This document shows positions 44,084 through 58,272 of a stretch of DNA of 64,000 bases, piece by piece. The stretch covers positions 124,001 to 188,000 of the forward strand of contig NZ_MRDH01000037.1 of the NCBI RefSeq assembly GCF_002008225.1. The letters run 5' to 3'. The stretch is from Agrobacterium salinitolerans. GTDB lineage: Bacteria > Pseudomonadota > Alphaproteobacteria > Rhizobiales > Rhizobiaceae. The notes below the pieces were generated by a model. It had not been told where the DNA came from and did not search any database. It saw only the letters and a program-made list of their open reading frames with translations. Both the position numbers and the translations under genes were made by a program. How positions within the stretch are numbered: the first letter of the stretch is position 1; every line of letters starts with the position of its first letter.

Positions 44084-45097
44084 TCAGGCCTCCATGACAT
44101 CGACAAGGGCGCGCCCGACGCGGGCCGGTCCCGGAAAATAGTCCCATTCCTGCGCATGGGGGTAAGGCGTATCCCAGCCCGCGACGCGGACGACGGGAGC
44201 CTCGAGGTGATAAAAACAATGCTCCTGCACCAGAGACACGACTTCGGCCCCGAAGCCGGAGGTCAGCGTCGCCTCATGCACCATGACGCAACGGCCGGTC
44301 TTGGAAACGGACTTGACGATTGTATCGAGATCGAGCGGCAAGAGGCTGCGAAGATCGATGATCTCAGCATCCACGCCAGTCTCTTCCGCCGCCGCCAGCG
44401 CCACATGCACCATGGTGCCATAAGCGATGACGGTCACAGCGTTTCCGGGACGGCGTATCTCCGCCTTGCCGATGGGAATGGTGTAGTGCCCTTCCGGCAC
44501 CTCCCCCATCTCGTGTTTGGACCACGGCGTCACCGGCCGGTCGTGATGGCCATCAAACGGACCGTTATAAAGCCGCTTCGGCTCCAGAAACATAACCGGG
44601 TCGGGATCTTCGATGGAAGCGATCAGCAGCCCCTTGGCGTCATAGGGATTGGAAGGAACCACCACCTTCAGCCCGCAGACATGGGTGAAAAGCGCTTCCG
44701 GGCTCTGACTGTGTGTCTGCCCGCCGAAAATGCCGCCGCCGGTCGGCATGCGAAGAACGATCGGGCAGGTGAAATCGCCGTTGGAGCGATAACGGATACG
44801 CGCCGCCTCCTGGGTGATCTGGTCATAGGCGGGATACATGTAATCGGCGAACTGGATTTCGACACAGGGCCGCAACCCATAAGCAGCCATGCCGATGGCA
44901 GTGCCGACAATGCCGGATTCACTGATCGGCGCATCGAAACAGCGGGTCTTGCCGTATTTTCCCTGCAGCCCCTGCGTGGCGCGGAAGACCCCACCGAAAT
45001 AGCCCACATCCTCGCCAAACACCACGACATCGTCACTGCGCTCCATGGACACATCCATGGCGCTACGGACGGCTTCGATCATCGTCATTCTTGCCAT
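44084..45097 (-). CDS. bkdA2: branched-chain 2-oxoacid dehydrogenase E1 beta subunit
   Basis: A 337-residue transketolase-like subunit: FGEDVGYFGGVFRAT near 27-41, the thiamine-pyrophosphate-activating Glu in ISESGIVGTAIG near 58, and RMPTGGGIFGGQTHSQSPE near 112-130. With E1-alpha it decarboxylates the 2-oxoacids of valine, leucine and isoleucine. It starts 3 bp after the E1-alpha stop. Confidence 0.94.
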   Translation of the reverse strand: MARMTMIEAVRSAMDVSMERSDDVVVFGEDVGYFGGVFRATQGLQGKYGKTRCFDAPISESGIVGTAIGMAAYGLRPCVEIQFADYMYPAYDQITQEAARIRYRSNGDFTCPIVLRMPTGGGIFGGQTHSQSPEALFTHVCGLKVVVPSNPYDAKGLLIASIEDPDPVMFLEPKRLYNGPFDGHHDRPVTPWSKHEMGEVPEGHYTIPIGKAEIRRPGNAVTVIAYGTMVHVALAAAEETGVDAEIIDLRSLLPLDLDTIVKSVSKTGRCVMVHEATLTSGFGAEVVSLVQEHCFYHLEAPVVRVAGWDTPYPHAQEWDYFPGPARVGRALVDVMEA

Positions 45098-45100
45098 GCC

Positions 45101-47507
<2,407 letters not shown>

Positions 47508-47511
<4 letters not shown>

Positions 47512-47657
47512 CGCGGCCTCTCCCCCAAAAGGCGAAGCGCATGAAACACGTCGACGTCGCCTGATGCCGGCAACGTCGCAAACTGGAATTGGTTCTGAGG
47601 CCTGCCCACGAAAGCATGGGCGGCCCCGTCGATCACGACAGGGTCATGCACAGCCAA
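47508..47657 (-). CDS. small unknown protein, translationally coupled to the acyl-CoA dehydrogenase
   Basis: A 49-codon reading frame starting at TTG 47657, with AAGGGAGG ending 6 nt upstream. Its TGA (47508-47510) lies within the two ATGs of the acyl-CoA dehydrogenase, giving classic stop-start coupling. The product begins [16 protein letters not shown] and ends RLLGERPR, with no signal peptide or membrane segment. I recognise no family. It may be a real small protein, a leader that primes translation of the dehydrogenase, or a remnant of a larger gene. Confidence 0.5.
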
Positions 47658-47772
47658 ATTCACCTCCCTTGGCCAGCCCTGATGTGAGGAACCGGCCCGC
47701 CGCAGATCTCCTCCAGACCGCGACTGATGTGAACGCTATCACTATCTCGAATTCATTTCAAAGCTATTTTGA
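47658..47772. other. leader of the bkd operon, with 17-bp repeat copy
   Basis: This rest of the 327-bp gap 47512-47838 has no further gene. It holds the second copy of the 17-mer TCTCCTCCAGACCGCGA (47707-47723) also found before bkdA1, and two copies of CTGATGTGA flanking it (from 47679 and 47723). The AT-rich end carries the divergent promoters. Confidence 0.5.
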
Positions 47773-47800
47773 TTGACAGTTTTTTGATTGGCGATATCTT
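47773..47800 (+). promoter_or_regulatory. promoter of bkdR and the liu operon
   Basis: TTGACA (47773-47778) and TATCTT (47795-47800) are 16 bp apart, 38 bp before the bkdR start. Surrounding AT-rich DNA is suited to Lrp-type binding, so autoregulation by BkdR and control of the divergent bkd operon are likely. Confidence 0.6.
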
Positions 47801-47838
47801 TGATCCAACAAATAGTCATATCATAGAGCAAATGATCC

Positions 47839-48312
47839 ATGATTGAGCTCGACAGTTTCGACCAGAAGATTCTGCATGTTCTCGGCGATGACGGGCGGGT
47901 CAGCTGGCGGGATCTTGCCGCCCGCATCGGTCTCTCCTTCACGCCGACGCTGCGCCGCGTGCGCAAGCTGGAAGAGGAAGGCATCATTCGCGGTTATACC
48001 GCCGTGTTCGATGAGAACCGTCTGCTCGGCAACATGGGCGTCTTCATCTCCGTCACGCTGGAGCGGCAGATCAAGGAAGCGTTGACCACCTTCGAACACC
48101 ACGTCGCTTCCATTCCGGAAGTTGTGGGCGGTTATCAGACCAGCGGCAGTTCCGATTATCTGATCCACGCCATGGTGCGGGATTTGCCGCATTATCAGGA
48201 GCTACTGGATTTCCTGACCACGGTTCCCGGCGTGTCGCGCATCCAGTCCAATTTCGCCATCAAGACATTCGTGCGCCGTTCCGCCGCCTTCACCGGAGGT
48301 GACGCGCCATAA
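47839..48312 (+). CDS. bkdR: BkdR, Lrp/AsnC-family regulator of branched-chain degradation
   Basis: A 157-residue regulator with an N-terminal helix-turn-helix (LDSFDQKILHVLGDDGRVSWRD, recognition helix SFTPTLRRVRKLEEEG) and a C-terminal AsnC ligand domain (VVGGYQTSGSSDYLIHAMV). It lies between and diverges from the bkd operon, the same arrangement as bkdR of Pseudomonas and Agrobacterium, where branched-chain amino acids act as effectors. It is 80 bp upstream of ivd on the same strand and probably leads that operon. Confidence 0.92.
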   Translation: MIELDSFDQKILHVLGDDGRVSWRDLAARIGLSFTPTLRRVRKLEEEGIIRGYTAVFDENRLLGNMGVFISVTLERQIKEALTTFEHHVASIPEVVGGYQTSGSSDYLIHAMVRDLPHYQELLDFLTTVPGVSRIQSNFAIKTFVRRSAAFTGGDAP

Positions 48313-48392
48313 TCAGGGGTTGCCGGCGCGGAGGAGGTGCCGGTTGCTGACAAAAGGGACGGCGGCAGATGCCGTCCGGAGGAGGAGACGCG

Positions 48393-49565
48393 ATGAGTTT
48401 GAATCTCGCCGCCATTTTCGATGCCGATCTCGGCCCGGAAATCGCAGCATTGCGCGACAGCGCAAGTGCATTCGCAGACGATAAAATTGCTCCTTTGGCG
48501 GCGGCGATCGACAGGGACGACCGTTTTCCACGCAAGCTTTGGCCGCAAATGGGCCAGCTTGGCCTGCACGGTATCACCGTTTCGGAAGAATTCGGCGGCG
48601 CTGACATGGGCTATCTCGCCCATTGCGTGGCGATGGAGGAAATAAGCCGGGCTTCCGCTTCCATCGGTCTTTCCTATGGCGCTCATTCCAACCTCTGCAT
48701 CAACCAGATTCACCGCTGGGGAACGCAAGAGCAGAAGCGCAGATATCTACCGAAGTTGGTCTCCGGCGAACATGTCGGTTCGCTCGCCATGAGCGAGACG
48801 GAAGCCGGATCGGATGTCGTCTCGATGCGGCTGAAGGCGGAACGCAAAGGTGATCACTATGTGCTGAACGGCGCGAAAATGTGGATCACCAACGGTCACG
48901 AGGCCGATACGCTGGTGGTTTACGCCAAGACGGATATGTCCGCTGGCCCGCGCGGCATCACCGCCTTCCTGATCGAAAAAGGCTTCAAGGGCTTTCGCCC
49001 GGCCCAGAAACTCGACAAGCTCGGCATGCGCGGTTCCCCCACCTCGGAACTGGTATTCGAGGATTGCGAGGTGCCGGAGGAAAACATCCTTGGTCGCCTC
49101 AATGATGGCGTGACGGTGCTGATGAGCGGGCTGGATTACGAGCGCGCCGTACTGGCTGCCGGCCCTGTTGGCATCATGCAGGCAGCCATCGATCTGGTGC
49201 TGCCCTATGCCCGCGAGCGCAAGCAGTTCGGCAAACCCATCGGCGAATTCCAGCTGGTGCAGGGAAAGCTTGCCGATATCTATTCGGCGATGAACGCATC
49301 GCGCGCTTATGTCTATGCCGTGGCCCGGGCCTGCGACAATGGCCGCATCACGCGGCAGGATGCGGCAGGTGCAATCCTGTTCGCCGCCGAACGGGCCACA
49401 CAGGTGGCGCTGGATGCAATTCAGCTTCTCGGCGGCTCCGGTTATGTCAATGAAAGCCCGGCCGGACGGCTGCTGCGCGACGCCAAGCTTTATGAAATCG
49501 GCGCAGGCACCAGCGAAATCCGCCGGATGCTGATCGGCCGCGAACTGGTCAAGGGCAACGGGTGA
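48393..49565 (+). CDS. ivd: isovaleryl-CoA dehydrogenase
   Basis: A 390-residue acyl-CoA dehydrogenase that converts isovaleryl-CoA to 3-methylcrotonyl-CoA. The catalytic Glu250 is in [19 protein letters not shown], the helix-G position unique to isovaleryl- and long-chain-type enzymes, while the usual C-terminal Glu is Gly (YEIGAGTSE). FAD contacts [10 protein letters not shown] and WITNG are intact. ATG 48393 follows GGAGGAGGAGA. It begins the leucine-specific part of the operon. Confidence 0.94.
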   Translation: MSLNLAAIFDADLGPEIAALRDSASAFADDKIAPLAAAIDRDDRFPRKLWPQMGQLGLHGITVSEEFGGADMGYLAHCVAMEEISRASASIGLSYGAHSNLCINQIHRWGTQEQKRRYLPKLVSGEHVGSLAMSETEAGSDVVSMRLKAERKGDHYVLNGAKMWITNGHEADTLVVYAKTDMSAGPRGITAFLIEKGFKGFRPAQKLDKLGMRGSPTSELVFEDCEVPEENILGRLNDGVTVLMSGLDYERAVLAAGPVGIMQAAIDLVLPYARERKQFGKPIGEFQLVQGKLADIYSAMNASRAYVYAVARACDNGRITRQDAAGAILFAAERATQVALDAIQLLGGSGYVNESPAGRLLRDAKLYEIGAGTSEIRRMLIGRELVKGNG

Positions 49566-49574
49566 GGACACAAG

Positions 49575-51176
49575 ATGAAGCTTACATCCAGCCTGAACCG
49601 CGACCCCACCTTTGCCGCCAATGTCGATTTCATGTCAGGCTTGGTCGATGACCTGCAGCAGCACGTCGAGAAAATATTGAGAGGCGGCGGCGACAAGGCC
49701 CGTGAACGGCATCTTTCCCGCGGCAAATTGCTGGCGCGTGATCGCATCGAGGTTTTGCTTGATCCCGGCAGTCCTTTCCTCGAGTTTTCGCAATTTGCGG
49801 CTTACGAGGTCTATGACGAACCCGTTCCCGCCGCCGGCATCGTCACCGGCATCGGCCGGGTCTCGGGCCGCGAATGCGTCATCGTCGCCAATGATGCGAC
49901 GGTGAAAGGCGGCACCTATTATCCGCTGACGGTGAAGAAACACCTGCGCGCGCAGGAAATCGCCACGGAGAACCGCCTGCCCTGCATTTACCTCGTGGAT
50001 TCCGGCGGCGCGAACCTGCCCAATCAGGACGAGGTGTTTCCCGACCGCGATCATTTCGGCCGCATTTTCTATAATCAGGCCAATATGTCAGCGGAAGGCA
50101 TCGCCCAGATTGCCGTGGTGATGGGCAGTTGCACGGCGGGCGGGGCCTATGTGCCTGCCATGAGCGACCAGTCCGTCATCGTCAAAAATCAGGGCACGAT
50201 CTTTCTCGGCGGCCCGCCGCTGGTGAAGGCCGCGACCGGCGAGGTGGTGAGTGCGGAAGAGCTGGGCGGCGCGGATGTGCATTCCCGGCAATCCGGCGTC
50301 ACCGATCATTATGCACGCGACGACCGGCACGCGCTGGCGCTGACCCGGCGGATCGTCTCCACCCTCAACCGTCGCAAACAGGTGGGGCTGGATATCCGCG
50401 AACCCGTAGAACCACTTTATCCGGGTGAAGAGCTTTATGGCGTCGTTCCCGCCGATACGCGCAAACCATTCGAAGTGCGCGAGATCATCGCCCGTCTGGT
50501 GGACGGTTCCGAATTCGATGAGTTCAAGGCGCTTTACGGCACCACGCTGGTCTGCGGTTTCGCCCACATCCACGGTTATCCCGTCGGCATCGTCGCCAAT
50601 AACGGCATTCTGTTTTCGGAATCGGCGCTGAAGGGCGCGCATTTCATCGAGCTTTGCTGCCAGCGCGGCATTCCCCTGGTTTTCCTGCAGAACATCACAG
50701 GCTTCATGGTCGGCAAGGCCTATGAGGCGGGCGGGATCGCCAAGGATGGCGCCAAGCTCGTTACCGCTGTCGCTTCAGCCAGAGTGCCGAAATTCACCGT
50801 CATCATCGGCGGCTCCTTCGGGGCCGGCAATTACGGCATGTGCGGCCGCGCCTATTCGCCACGTTTCCTGTGGATGTGGCCCAATGCCCGCATTTCGGTG
50901 ATGGGCGGCGAACAGGCGGCGTCCGTCTTGGCGCAAATCCGTCGCGATGGCATCGAGGCCGATGGCCGTCACTGGTCCAAGGAAGGGGAAGAGGCCTTCA
51001 AACAGCCGATCCGGGAAAAATACGAGCGGGAGGGACATCCCTATTATGCCAGCGCCAGACTTTGGGACGATGGCATCATCGACCCGAAGGATACCCGCCT
51101 CGTGCTTGGCCTTGGCCTCTCCGCCGCGCTCAATGCACCGATTGAACCCACCCGTTTTGGCATATTCAGGATGTGA
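49575..51176 (+). CDS. mccB: 3-methylcrotonyl-CoA carboxylase beta subunit (carboxyltransferase)
   Basis: A 533-residue carboxyltransferase with two crotonase-like domains. Visible are [27 protein letters not shown] near 46-72, [33 protein letters not shown] near 134-166 and [25 protein letters not shown] near 370-395. It transfers CO2 from biotin to 3-methylcrotonyl-CoA, making 3-methylglutaconyl-CoA. Nine bp after ivd and directly before the alpha subunit gene. Confidence 0.95.
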   Translation: MKLTSSLNRDPTFAANVDFMSGLVDDLQQHVEKILRGGGDKARERHLSRGKLLARDRIEVLLDPGSPFLEFSQFAAYEVYDEPVPAAGIVTGIGRVSGRECVIVANDATVKGGTYYPLTVKKHLRAQEIATENRLPCIYLVDSGGANLPNQDEVFPDRDHFGRIFYNQANMSAEGIAQIAVVMGSCTAGGAYVPAMSDQSVIVKNQGTIFLGGPPLVKAATGEVVSAEELGGADVHSRQSGVTDHYARDDRHALALTRRIVSTLNRRKQVGLDIREPVEPLYPGEELYGVVPADTRKPFEVREIIARLVDGSEFDEFKALYGTTLVCGFAHIHGYPVGIVANNGILFSESALKGAHFIELCCQRGIPLVFLQNITGFMVGKAYEAGGIAKDGAKLVTAVASARVPKFTVIIGGSFGAGNYGMCGRAYSPRFLWMWPNARISVMGGEQAASVLAQIRRDGIEADGRHWSKEGEEAFKQPIREKYEREGHPYYASARLWDDGIIDPKDTRLVLGLGLSAALNAPIEPTRFGIFRM

Positions 51177-51183
51177 GGCGACG

Positions 51184-53175
<1,992 letters not shown>

Positions 53176-53176
53176 A

Positions 53177-54103
53177 ATGAGCTGGCCCCGAAAGGTAAAA
53201 ATCGTCGAAGTGGGCGCGCGTGACGGCTTGCAGAACGAAAGCGCCGAGGTTCAAGCCGCCATCAAGATCGAGTTGATCGCACGGCTGGCCGCAACCGGAT
53301 TGGCGGCGGTGGAAGCGGGTGCTTTCGTCTCACCCAAAAAAGTGCCGAAAATGGCGGATTCGAAAGAGGTGTTCCAGGGGCTCGAAAGGCGACCCGGCAC
53401 CGCCTATCCGGCGCTCGTTCCCAATATGAAAGGTTTCGAGGCTGCCCTTGATGCCGGTGTGACGGAAGTCGCCGTTTTCGTCTCCGCGTCCGAAGGTTTC
53501 AGCCAGCACAATATCGGCTGCTCGCGCGCCGAAAGCCTTGAGCGCCTGCGCGATGTCGCATCAGCCGCGGCCGGGCGGAACATCCTCATACGCGGTTACG
53601 TCTCCTGCATAGCCGGCTGCCCCTATGACGGTAAGGTTGCACAGGATGAGGTGGCGGCGATGGCCGAAGCGCTTATCGGCCTCGGCTGTTACGAAATCTC
53701 GCTCGGCGATACGATCGGCATCGGCACGGCGGACCAGATTCGCAATATCATCAAGCGGGTGTCTGCCCGCATCCCGCGTGAAAAACTCGCCATGCATTTC
53801 CACGATACCTATGGGCAGGGCGTCGCCAATGTGCTGGCCTCGCTGGATGAAGGCATCTCCGTCTTCGACAGTTCGGTCGCCGGGCTGGGCGGCTGCCCCT
53901 TTGCACCGGGCGCCAGCGGTAACGTCGCCACCGAAGACGTCGTTTATCTGCTGCAGGGGCTTGGCATTAAAACCGGTATCGACCTGTTGGCGGTGGCGAA
54001 AACCGGGGACTGGATCAGCCGGCATCTCGGTAGACCGAATGCGGCCCGCGCCGGCAAGGCACTGCTTGCGGCAAGACAGAAGGATGGCGCGCATGGCGGA
54101 TGA
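53177..54103 (+). CDS. mvaB: hydroxymethylglutaryl-CoA lyase
   Basis: A 308-residue TIM-barrel lyase splitting 3-hydroxy-3-methylglutaryl-CoA into acetyl-CoA and acetoacetate. Arg15-Asp16 (VGARDGLQNE), the metal His pair in AMHFHDTYGQG near 205 and the catalytic Cys240 in the signature GLGGCPFAPGASGN are all present. ATG 53177 overlaps nothing but starts 1 bp after the mccA stop region, with GGAGGG upstream. Last step of the leucine pathway. Confidence 0.95.
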   Translation: MSWPRKVKIVEVGARDGLQNESAEVQAAIKIELIARLAATGLAAVEAGAFVSPKKVPKMADSKEVFQGLERRPGTAYPALVPNMKGFEAALDAGVTEVAVFVSASEGFSQHNIGCSRAESLERLRDVASAAAGRNILIRGYVSCIAGCPYDGKVAQDEVAAMAEALIGLGCYEISLGDTIGIGTADQIRNIIKRVSARIPREKLAMHFHDTYGQGVANVLASLDEGISVFDSSVAGLGGCPFAPGASGNVATEDVVYLLQGLGIKTGIDLLAVAKTGDWISRHLGRPNAARAGKALLAARQKDGAHGG

Positions 54104-54863
54104 ACTGCTTAGCGAAAGGCGCAAGGACATTCTCTGGCTGACGCTCAACCGGCCGGAGGTGCACAATGCCCTGAATGCCGCGATGACGGACGCATTGACG
54201 AGAGCCATCGGCGCGGCATCCGGTGATGGCGGCCTGCGCGCCGTGGTAATAACGGCGGCGGGAGACCGCAGCTTCTGCTCCGGGGCCGATCTGAAGGAAA
54301 GCGCCGGCGGCATGTTCCTCTCGCGGGATGGAGCCAACCCTATTGCCGATGTGATGCGCGCCATCGAGGGCTGCGACAGGCCCGTCATCGCCCGCATCAA
54401 CGGCCGGGTTCTGGCCGGCGGGCTTGGCCTCGTTGCCGCCTGCGATCTCGCCTATGCCGCCGACCATGCCGAATTCGGCATGCCTGAGGTGCGCGTGGGA
54501 CTTTTCCCGGCCATGGTGGCGGCAAAGCTTCTGGCGAAGATGCCCCTGAGCCAGCTTCAGGAAATGGCCTATCTTGGCGCTGCGATCAACGCCGCTGATG
54601 CGGAGCGTCTCGGCCTCGTCAATCGGGCTGTCCCTTCGGCCGAACTCGATGTCGTGGTGGAAGATGTTCTCGCACGGTTGCGGCAGAATGCTCCGGGCGC
54701 CATCGCGGCCGGAAAGGCGGCGTTGCTGAAGATGCGCGATATGCCGTCCATCGAGCGGCTTGCCTTTGCCGAGAGCGTCATCGCCACGATCAGCGTCAGC
54801 GACGAGGCGCGGCAGGGGCGATTGGCTTTTGCCGAAAAAAGGAAACCGCTCTGGTTGGAGTGA
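54093..54863 (+). CDS. enoyl-CoA hydratase family protein, probable methylglutaconyl-CoA hydratase
   Basis: A 256-residue crotonase-fold enzyme, overlapping the lyase gene by 11 bp. By position it should hydrate 3-methylglutaconyl-CoA to HMG-CoA, the one missing step of the liu pathway. The oxyanion segments (SGADLKES near 63-70, VLAGGLGLVAACD near 110-122) are present. The second catalytic-type Glu is kept in GMPEVRVG, but the position of the first Glu of rat crotonase is Gly (AGGLGLV). That pattern is seen in several liu-operon hydratases, so activity is still expected. Confidence 0.87.
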   Translation: MADELLSERRKDILWLTLNRPEVHNALNAAMTDALTRAIGAASGDGGLRAVVITAAGDRSFCSGADLKESAGGMFLSRDGANPIADVMRAIEGCDRPVIARINGRVLAGGLGLVAACDLAYAADHAEFGMPEVRVGLFPAMVAAKLLAKMPLSQLQEMAYLGAAINAADAERLGLVNRAVPSAELDVVVEDVLARLRQNAPGAIAAGKAALLKMRDMPSIERLAFAESVIATISVSDEARQGRLAFAEKRKPLWLE

Positions 54864-54938
54864 TCGCCGTCATCTGTCCGAACTCCGGTTCTCTCGAAAG
54901 TCGTCATAGGGTTAATCGATATAATCCCGATGCGTCCG

Positions 54939-54967
54939 TTGACCCTGTTCGGCAAATCGAGTTCTAT
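54939..54967 (+). promoter_or_regulatory. promoter candidate for panC-panB
   Basis: TTGACC (54939-54944) and TTCTAT (54962-54967) are 17 bp apart and 46 bp before the panC start. It lies in the 150-bp gap after the liu operon, which shows no strong terminator hairpin. Confidence 0.45.
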
Positions 54968-55013
54968 CCAGCACCTTTCGCCGGGCGGCGATTGGGGAAG
55001 CCGGAGGAGACCC

Positions 55014-55892
55014 ATGCAGCTTGTAAAAACCGTCGCCGAATTGCGGGACGCCACCGCCGACTTTCGCCGTGCGGGCAAAACCATCGGCTTCGTGCCGACC
55101 ATGGGCTTTCTCCATATCGGCCATCTGACGCTCGTTGCCCAATCCAAGGCGGAAAACGACGTGACAGTGGTTTCGATCTTCGTTAACCCATTGCAATTCG
55201 GTGCGAATGAGGATCTGGCCCGTTACCCCCGCGATCTTACCCGCGACAGCGCATTGCTGGAAGAGGCGGGCATCGACATTCTTTTCGCACCGGAAGTCTC
55301 CGAGATGTATCCGCGCCCGATGCAGACCGTGGTGGATGTGCCCGAACTGGGAAACCAGTTGGAAGGCGCGGTGCGGCCGGGGCATTTCGCCGGTGTTGCG
55401 ACCGTCGTGACCAAGCTTTTTAATCTCGTTCAGCCGAACGCGGCCTATTTCGGCGAGAAGGATTACCAGCAGGTAACGCTGATCCGCCGCATGGTCGAGG
55501 ACCTTGCCCAACCTGTCAGGGTCGTTCCCGTCGCCACCGTGCGCGAGGCGGACGGGCTGGCCTGCTCCTCACGGAATGTCTATCTTAACCCCGCACAACG
55601 CGCCGCAGCCGTGATCGTGCCGCGCGCGCTGGACGAAGCGGAACGGCTTTATGGCGAGGGCTTCGACGACCTTGCCGCATTCGAGACGGCCATAGAAAAA
55701 TTCATCGCCGCCGAGCCGCTGGCCTCACCGGAAGTCGTCGCGGTGCGCGATCCCGATACGCTCGCCCCCGTTGCTTCGTTGCAGGCGGGACCAGTGCTGG
55801 TGGCGCTGTTCGTGCGCCTGGGCAGCACGAGGCTCCTCGACAACCGTGTCATCGGGCGCGACAGGATCAATCAACGGGAGGCTGTCGAATGA
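55014..55892 (+). CDS. panC: pantoate--beta-alanine ligase
   Basis: A 292-residue ATP-dependent ligase making pantothenate from pantoate and beta-alanine. The nucleotide-binding [10 protein letters not shown] (28-37) contains the HxGH signature, [18 protein letters not shown] lies near 60-77, and the KMSKS-like loop is CSSRNVYL near 183. ATG 55014 has GGAGGAGA upstream; the longer reading to 54930 is not conserved. Its end overlaps panB (ATGA). Confidence 0.96.
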   Translation: MQLVKTVAELRDATADFRRAGKTIGFVPTMGFLHIGHLTLVAQSKAENDVTVVSIFVNPLQFGANEDLARYPRDLTRDSALLEEAGIDILFAPEVSEMYPRPMQTVVDVPELGNQLEGAVRPGHFAGVATVVTKLFNLVQPNAAYFGEKDYQQVTLIRRMVEDLAQPVRVVPVATVREADGLACSSRNVYLNPAQRAAAVIVPRALDEAERLYGEGFDDLAAFETAIEKFIAAEPLASPEVVAVRDPDTLAPVASLQAGPVLVALFVRLGSTRLLDNRVIGRDRINQREAVE

Positions 55893-56728
55893 GCGCCCAT
55901 GGCAAACATAAGCGGCTGACGACGGCCTCCATCCGACAGATGAAAGGCGAGGCGCGCATCGTCTGCCTGACCGCCTATACCACGCCGATTGCCCGCCTGC
56001 TCGATCCGCATTGCGATCTGCTCCTGGTCGGCGATTCCCTCGGCATGGTGCTTTACGGAATGGACACGACGGTCGGCGTCACGCTGGACATGATGATCGC
56101 CCATGGCCGCGCCGTCATGCGCGGTGTCGAGCATGCCTGCGTCATCGTCGATCTTCCCTTCGGCACCTATCAGGAATCGAAGGAACAGGCGTTCCGCAAT
56201 GCGGTGCGGCTGATGCAGGAAACCGGCTGCGACGGCGTGAAGCTGGAAGGCGGCGAGGAAATGGCGGAGACCATCGCCTTTCTGGTCGCCCGCGGCATTC
56301 CGGTGTTCGGTCATGTCGGGCTGATGCCGCAGCTCGTCCACACCGCCGGCGGCTTCCGCTCGCTCGGACATTCGGATGCGGAAACGCAGAAGATCTGGCG
56401 CGATGCGATTGCGGTCGATCAGGCCGGCGCCTTCGCCATCGTCGTGGAAGGCACCGTCGAGCCGCTGGCTCGCGATTTGACGGAAAAACTTGCCGTCCCC
56501 ACCATCGGCATCGGCGCATCGCCGGCCTGTGACGGACAGGTGCTGGTTTCCGACGACATGCTCGGCCTGTTTTCCGATTTCAAACCGAAATTCGTAAAAC
56601 GCTACGCCGATCTCGGCACGGCGGCTTCAGAAGCGGCGGCGGCTTATGCTGATGAGGTGCGCTCCGGTGCATTTCCAGGGCCGGAGCATACGTTTCAGGT
56701 GCGACGGCAATCGCCTTCGGGGAAGTAA
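55889..56728 (+). CDS. panB: 3-methyl-2-oxobutanoate hydroxymethyltransferase
   Basis: A 279-residue TIM-barrel enzyme adding a hydroxymethyl group from methylene-tetrahydrofolate to 2-oxoisovalerate, giving ketopantoate. Metal and substrate residues lie in [13 protein letters not shown] (Asp48) and [10 protein letters not shown] (Asp88 region), with the catalytic Glu in [11 protein letters not shown] near 190 and VKLEGG near 118-123. Its substrate is the same 2-oxoacid that the nearby Bkd complex burns. It is coupled to panC. Confidence 0.96.
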   Translation: MSAHGKHKRLTTASIRQMKGEARIVCLTAYTTPIARLLDPHCDLLLVGDSLGMVLYGMDTTVGVTLDMMIAHGRAVMRGVEHACVIVDLPFGTYQESKEQAFRNAVRLMQETGCDGVKLEGGEEMAETIAFLVARGIPVFGHVGLMPQLVHTAGGFRSLGHSDAETQKIWRDAIAVDQAGAFAIVVEGTVEPLARDLTEKLAVPTIGIGASPACDGQVLVSDDMLGLFSDFKPKFVKRYADLGTAASEAAAAYADEVRSGAFPGPEHTFQVRRQSPSGK

Positions 56729-56781
56729 TGAAGGCGCGCAGCGAGCGGGCGGGCGAGTTCGTGACCAACACCTTCACCTGC

Positions 56782-56866
56782 GTCATGCTCGGGCCTGTCC
56801 CGAGCATCTGCTACCTATCGATTTTATGCGACGCTGGCAGATCCTCGGCACAAGGCCGAGGATGAC
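56782..56866. repeat. composite palindromic intergenic element (two related hairpins, inverted)
   Basis: Two 30-bp arms, 56782-56811 and 56837-56866, are inverted copies of each other (25 of 30 positions). Each arm is itself a hairpin: ATGCTCGGG/CCCGAGCAT and ATCCTCGGC/GCCGAGGAT. Four of the five differences fall as paired changes that keep each stem intact. The core resembles the palindrome at 29487-29521. It lies between the convergent panB and rhaI genes. Confidence 0.85.
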
Positions 56867-56928
56867 GTCGAGATAGAGGCAAGGTGTGTAGTCAGCCTTA
56901 GCTTCCCTCTATTCTAGCGACACCGAAC

Positions 56929-58221
56929 TTACACAATACCGCCGCTGCCGCCAACCGAAGCCGGGCGCTTCGCCGCAACATGGCTGCGATAGCCGCTCGC
57001 ACGATAAGTCGCGACCGGATCGATAGCGCCGCCCGCCAATTGCCGCGCCTGAGCAAGAATCGGTTCCACATCGGTGCGATAGGCCCGCTTCAGCATATCG
57101 GAAGCCATCAGCGCATCATTATCCTGCTGGTAACCGTCGAGAGCGATGCGATCCACCAGCAATGCCTGCGCATAGGCGCGGCGGATTTCGTTGGCGCTGG
57201 AGATCAGGCTTTCGATGGGGTCCGTCACATTATGCGACTGGTCGATCATATGGGCGGGATGGAAACCCTTCACGCCGCGATGTTCGGCATCGACCAACTC
57301 GTTGAAAACGAGGAACAGGCGATAGGGCTCGATTGAACCGGCATCCAGATCGTCATCGCCATATTTACTGTCGTTGAAGTGGAAACCGCCGAGCTTGCCG
57401 AATTGGATAAGCCGGGCGACGATCATCTCGATATTGGTGTTGGGCGCATGATGGCCGAGATCGACGAGGCAGAAGGCCTTTTCGCCGAGCGTATTGGCAA
57501 TGAGGTAATTGGTGCCCCAGTCCTGCACGACGGTGGAATAGAAGGCCGGCTCATACATCTTGTGTTCGGAGAAGATGCGCCAGTCATCCGGCAGCGCCTT
57601 GTAGATATCGGCCATGGCCGCGAGATAACGTTCGAAACTTCTGGTGAAATTGCTCTGGCCGGGGAAATTGGAACCGTCGCCCACCCACACCGTCAGCGCC
57701 TTGGAGCCGATGGCATTACCGATTTCGATACATTCGATATTGTGCTCGACGGCCTGCCGGCGCGTCGCGGCATCCGTATGGCTCAGCGAGCCGTATTTGT
57801 AGGAGTGGCTCTGGCCCGGCACATCTGAAAAGGTGTTGGAATTCATGGCGTCGAAGCCGAGGCCGAGCGCATCGGCATGGGCCTTCAGCCGCTTCGGATC
57901 TTCCTTGTCCCACGGAATATGCAGCGAGACATTGGGCGTCGCCCGCGTCAGCTGGTTGATGACGGCGCAATCATCCAGCTTGTCGAAAATGCCGCGTGGC
58001 TCGCCCGCGCCCGGGAAACGGGCAAAACGTGTACCGCCCGTGCCGACGCCCCAGGACGGCACGGCGACGAAAAATTCCGCCACCTTGGCCGTAACGGTAT
58101 CGATGTCGATGTTGCGGCGCGCCAGCTGGTTGCCCAGCGCCTGATAGTCGTCTTTCTGTGCGCCGGCGCGCTTTTCGTTTTCCGCCGCGATGACATCGGC
58201 TGCGATCTTCGTTTCGGTCAT
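56929..58221 (-). CDS. rhaI: L-rhamnose isomerase (rhizobial type)
   Basis: A 430-residue TIM-barrel isomerase that converts L-rhamnose to L-rhamnulose. Metal-site segments are visible in FSEHKMYEP near 216, LVDLGHHAPNTNIE near 250, GGFHFNDSKYGDDDLD near 278-293 and VFNELVDAEHRG near 305. It is of the rhizobial RhaI class rather than E. coli RhaA. ATG 58221 has GGGGAGGA upstream. It follows rhaD by 51 bp in one operon on the minus strand. Confidence 0.93.
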   Translation of the reverse strand: MTETKIAADVIAAENEKRAGAQKDDYQALGNQLARRNIDIDTVTAKVAEFFVAVPSWGVGTGGTRFARFPGAGEPRGIFDKLDDCAVINQLTRATPNVSLHIPWDKEDPKRLKAHADALGLGFDAMNSNTFSDVPGQSHSYKYGSLSHTDAATRRQAVEHNIECIEIGNAIGSKALTVWVGDGSNFPGQSNFTRSFERYLAAMADIYKALPDDWRIFSEHKMYEPAFYSTVVQDWGTNYLIANTLGEKAFCLVDLGHHAPNTNIEMIVARLIQFGKLGGFHFNDSKYGDDDLDAGSIEPYRLFLVFNELVDAEHRGVKGFHPAHMIDQSHNVTDPIESLISSANEIRRAYAQALLVDRIALDGYQQDNDALMASDMLKRAYRTDVEPILAQARQLAGGAIDPVATYRASGYRSHVAAKRPASVGGSGGIV

Positions 58222-58272
58222 TTTTTCCTCCCCGGCCAACGCGACGTGATCGCCGCCTATGACCGTCCCTTA

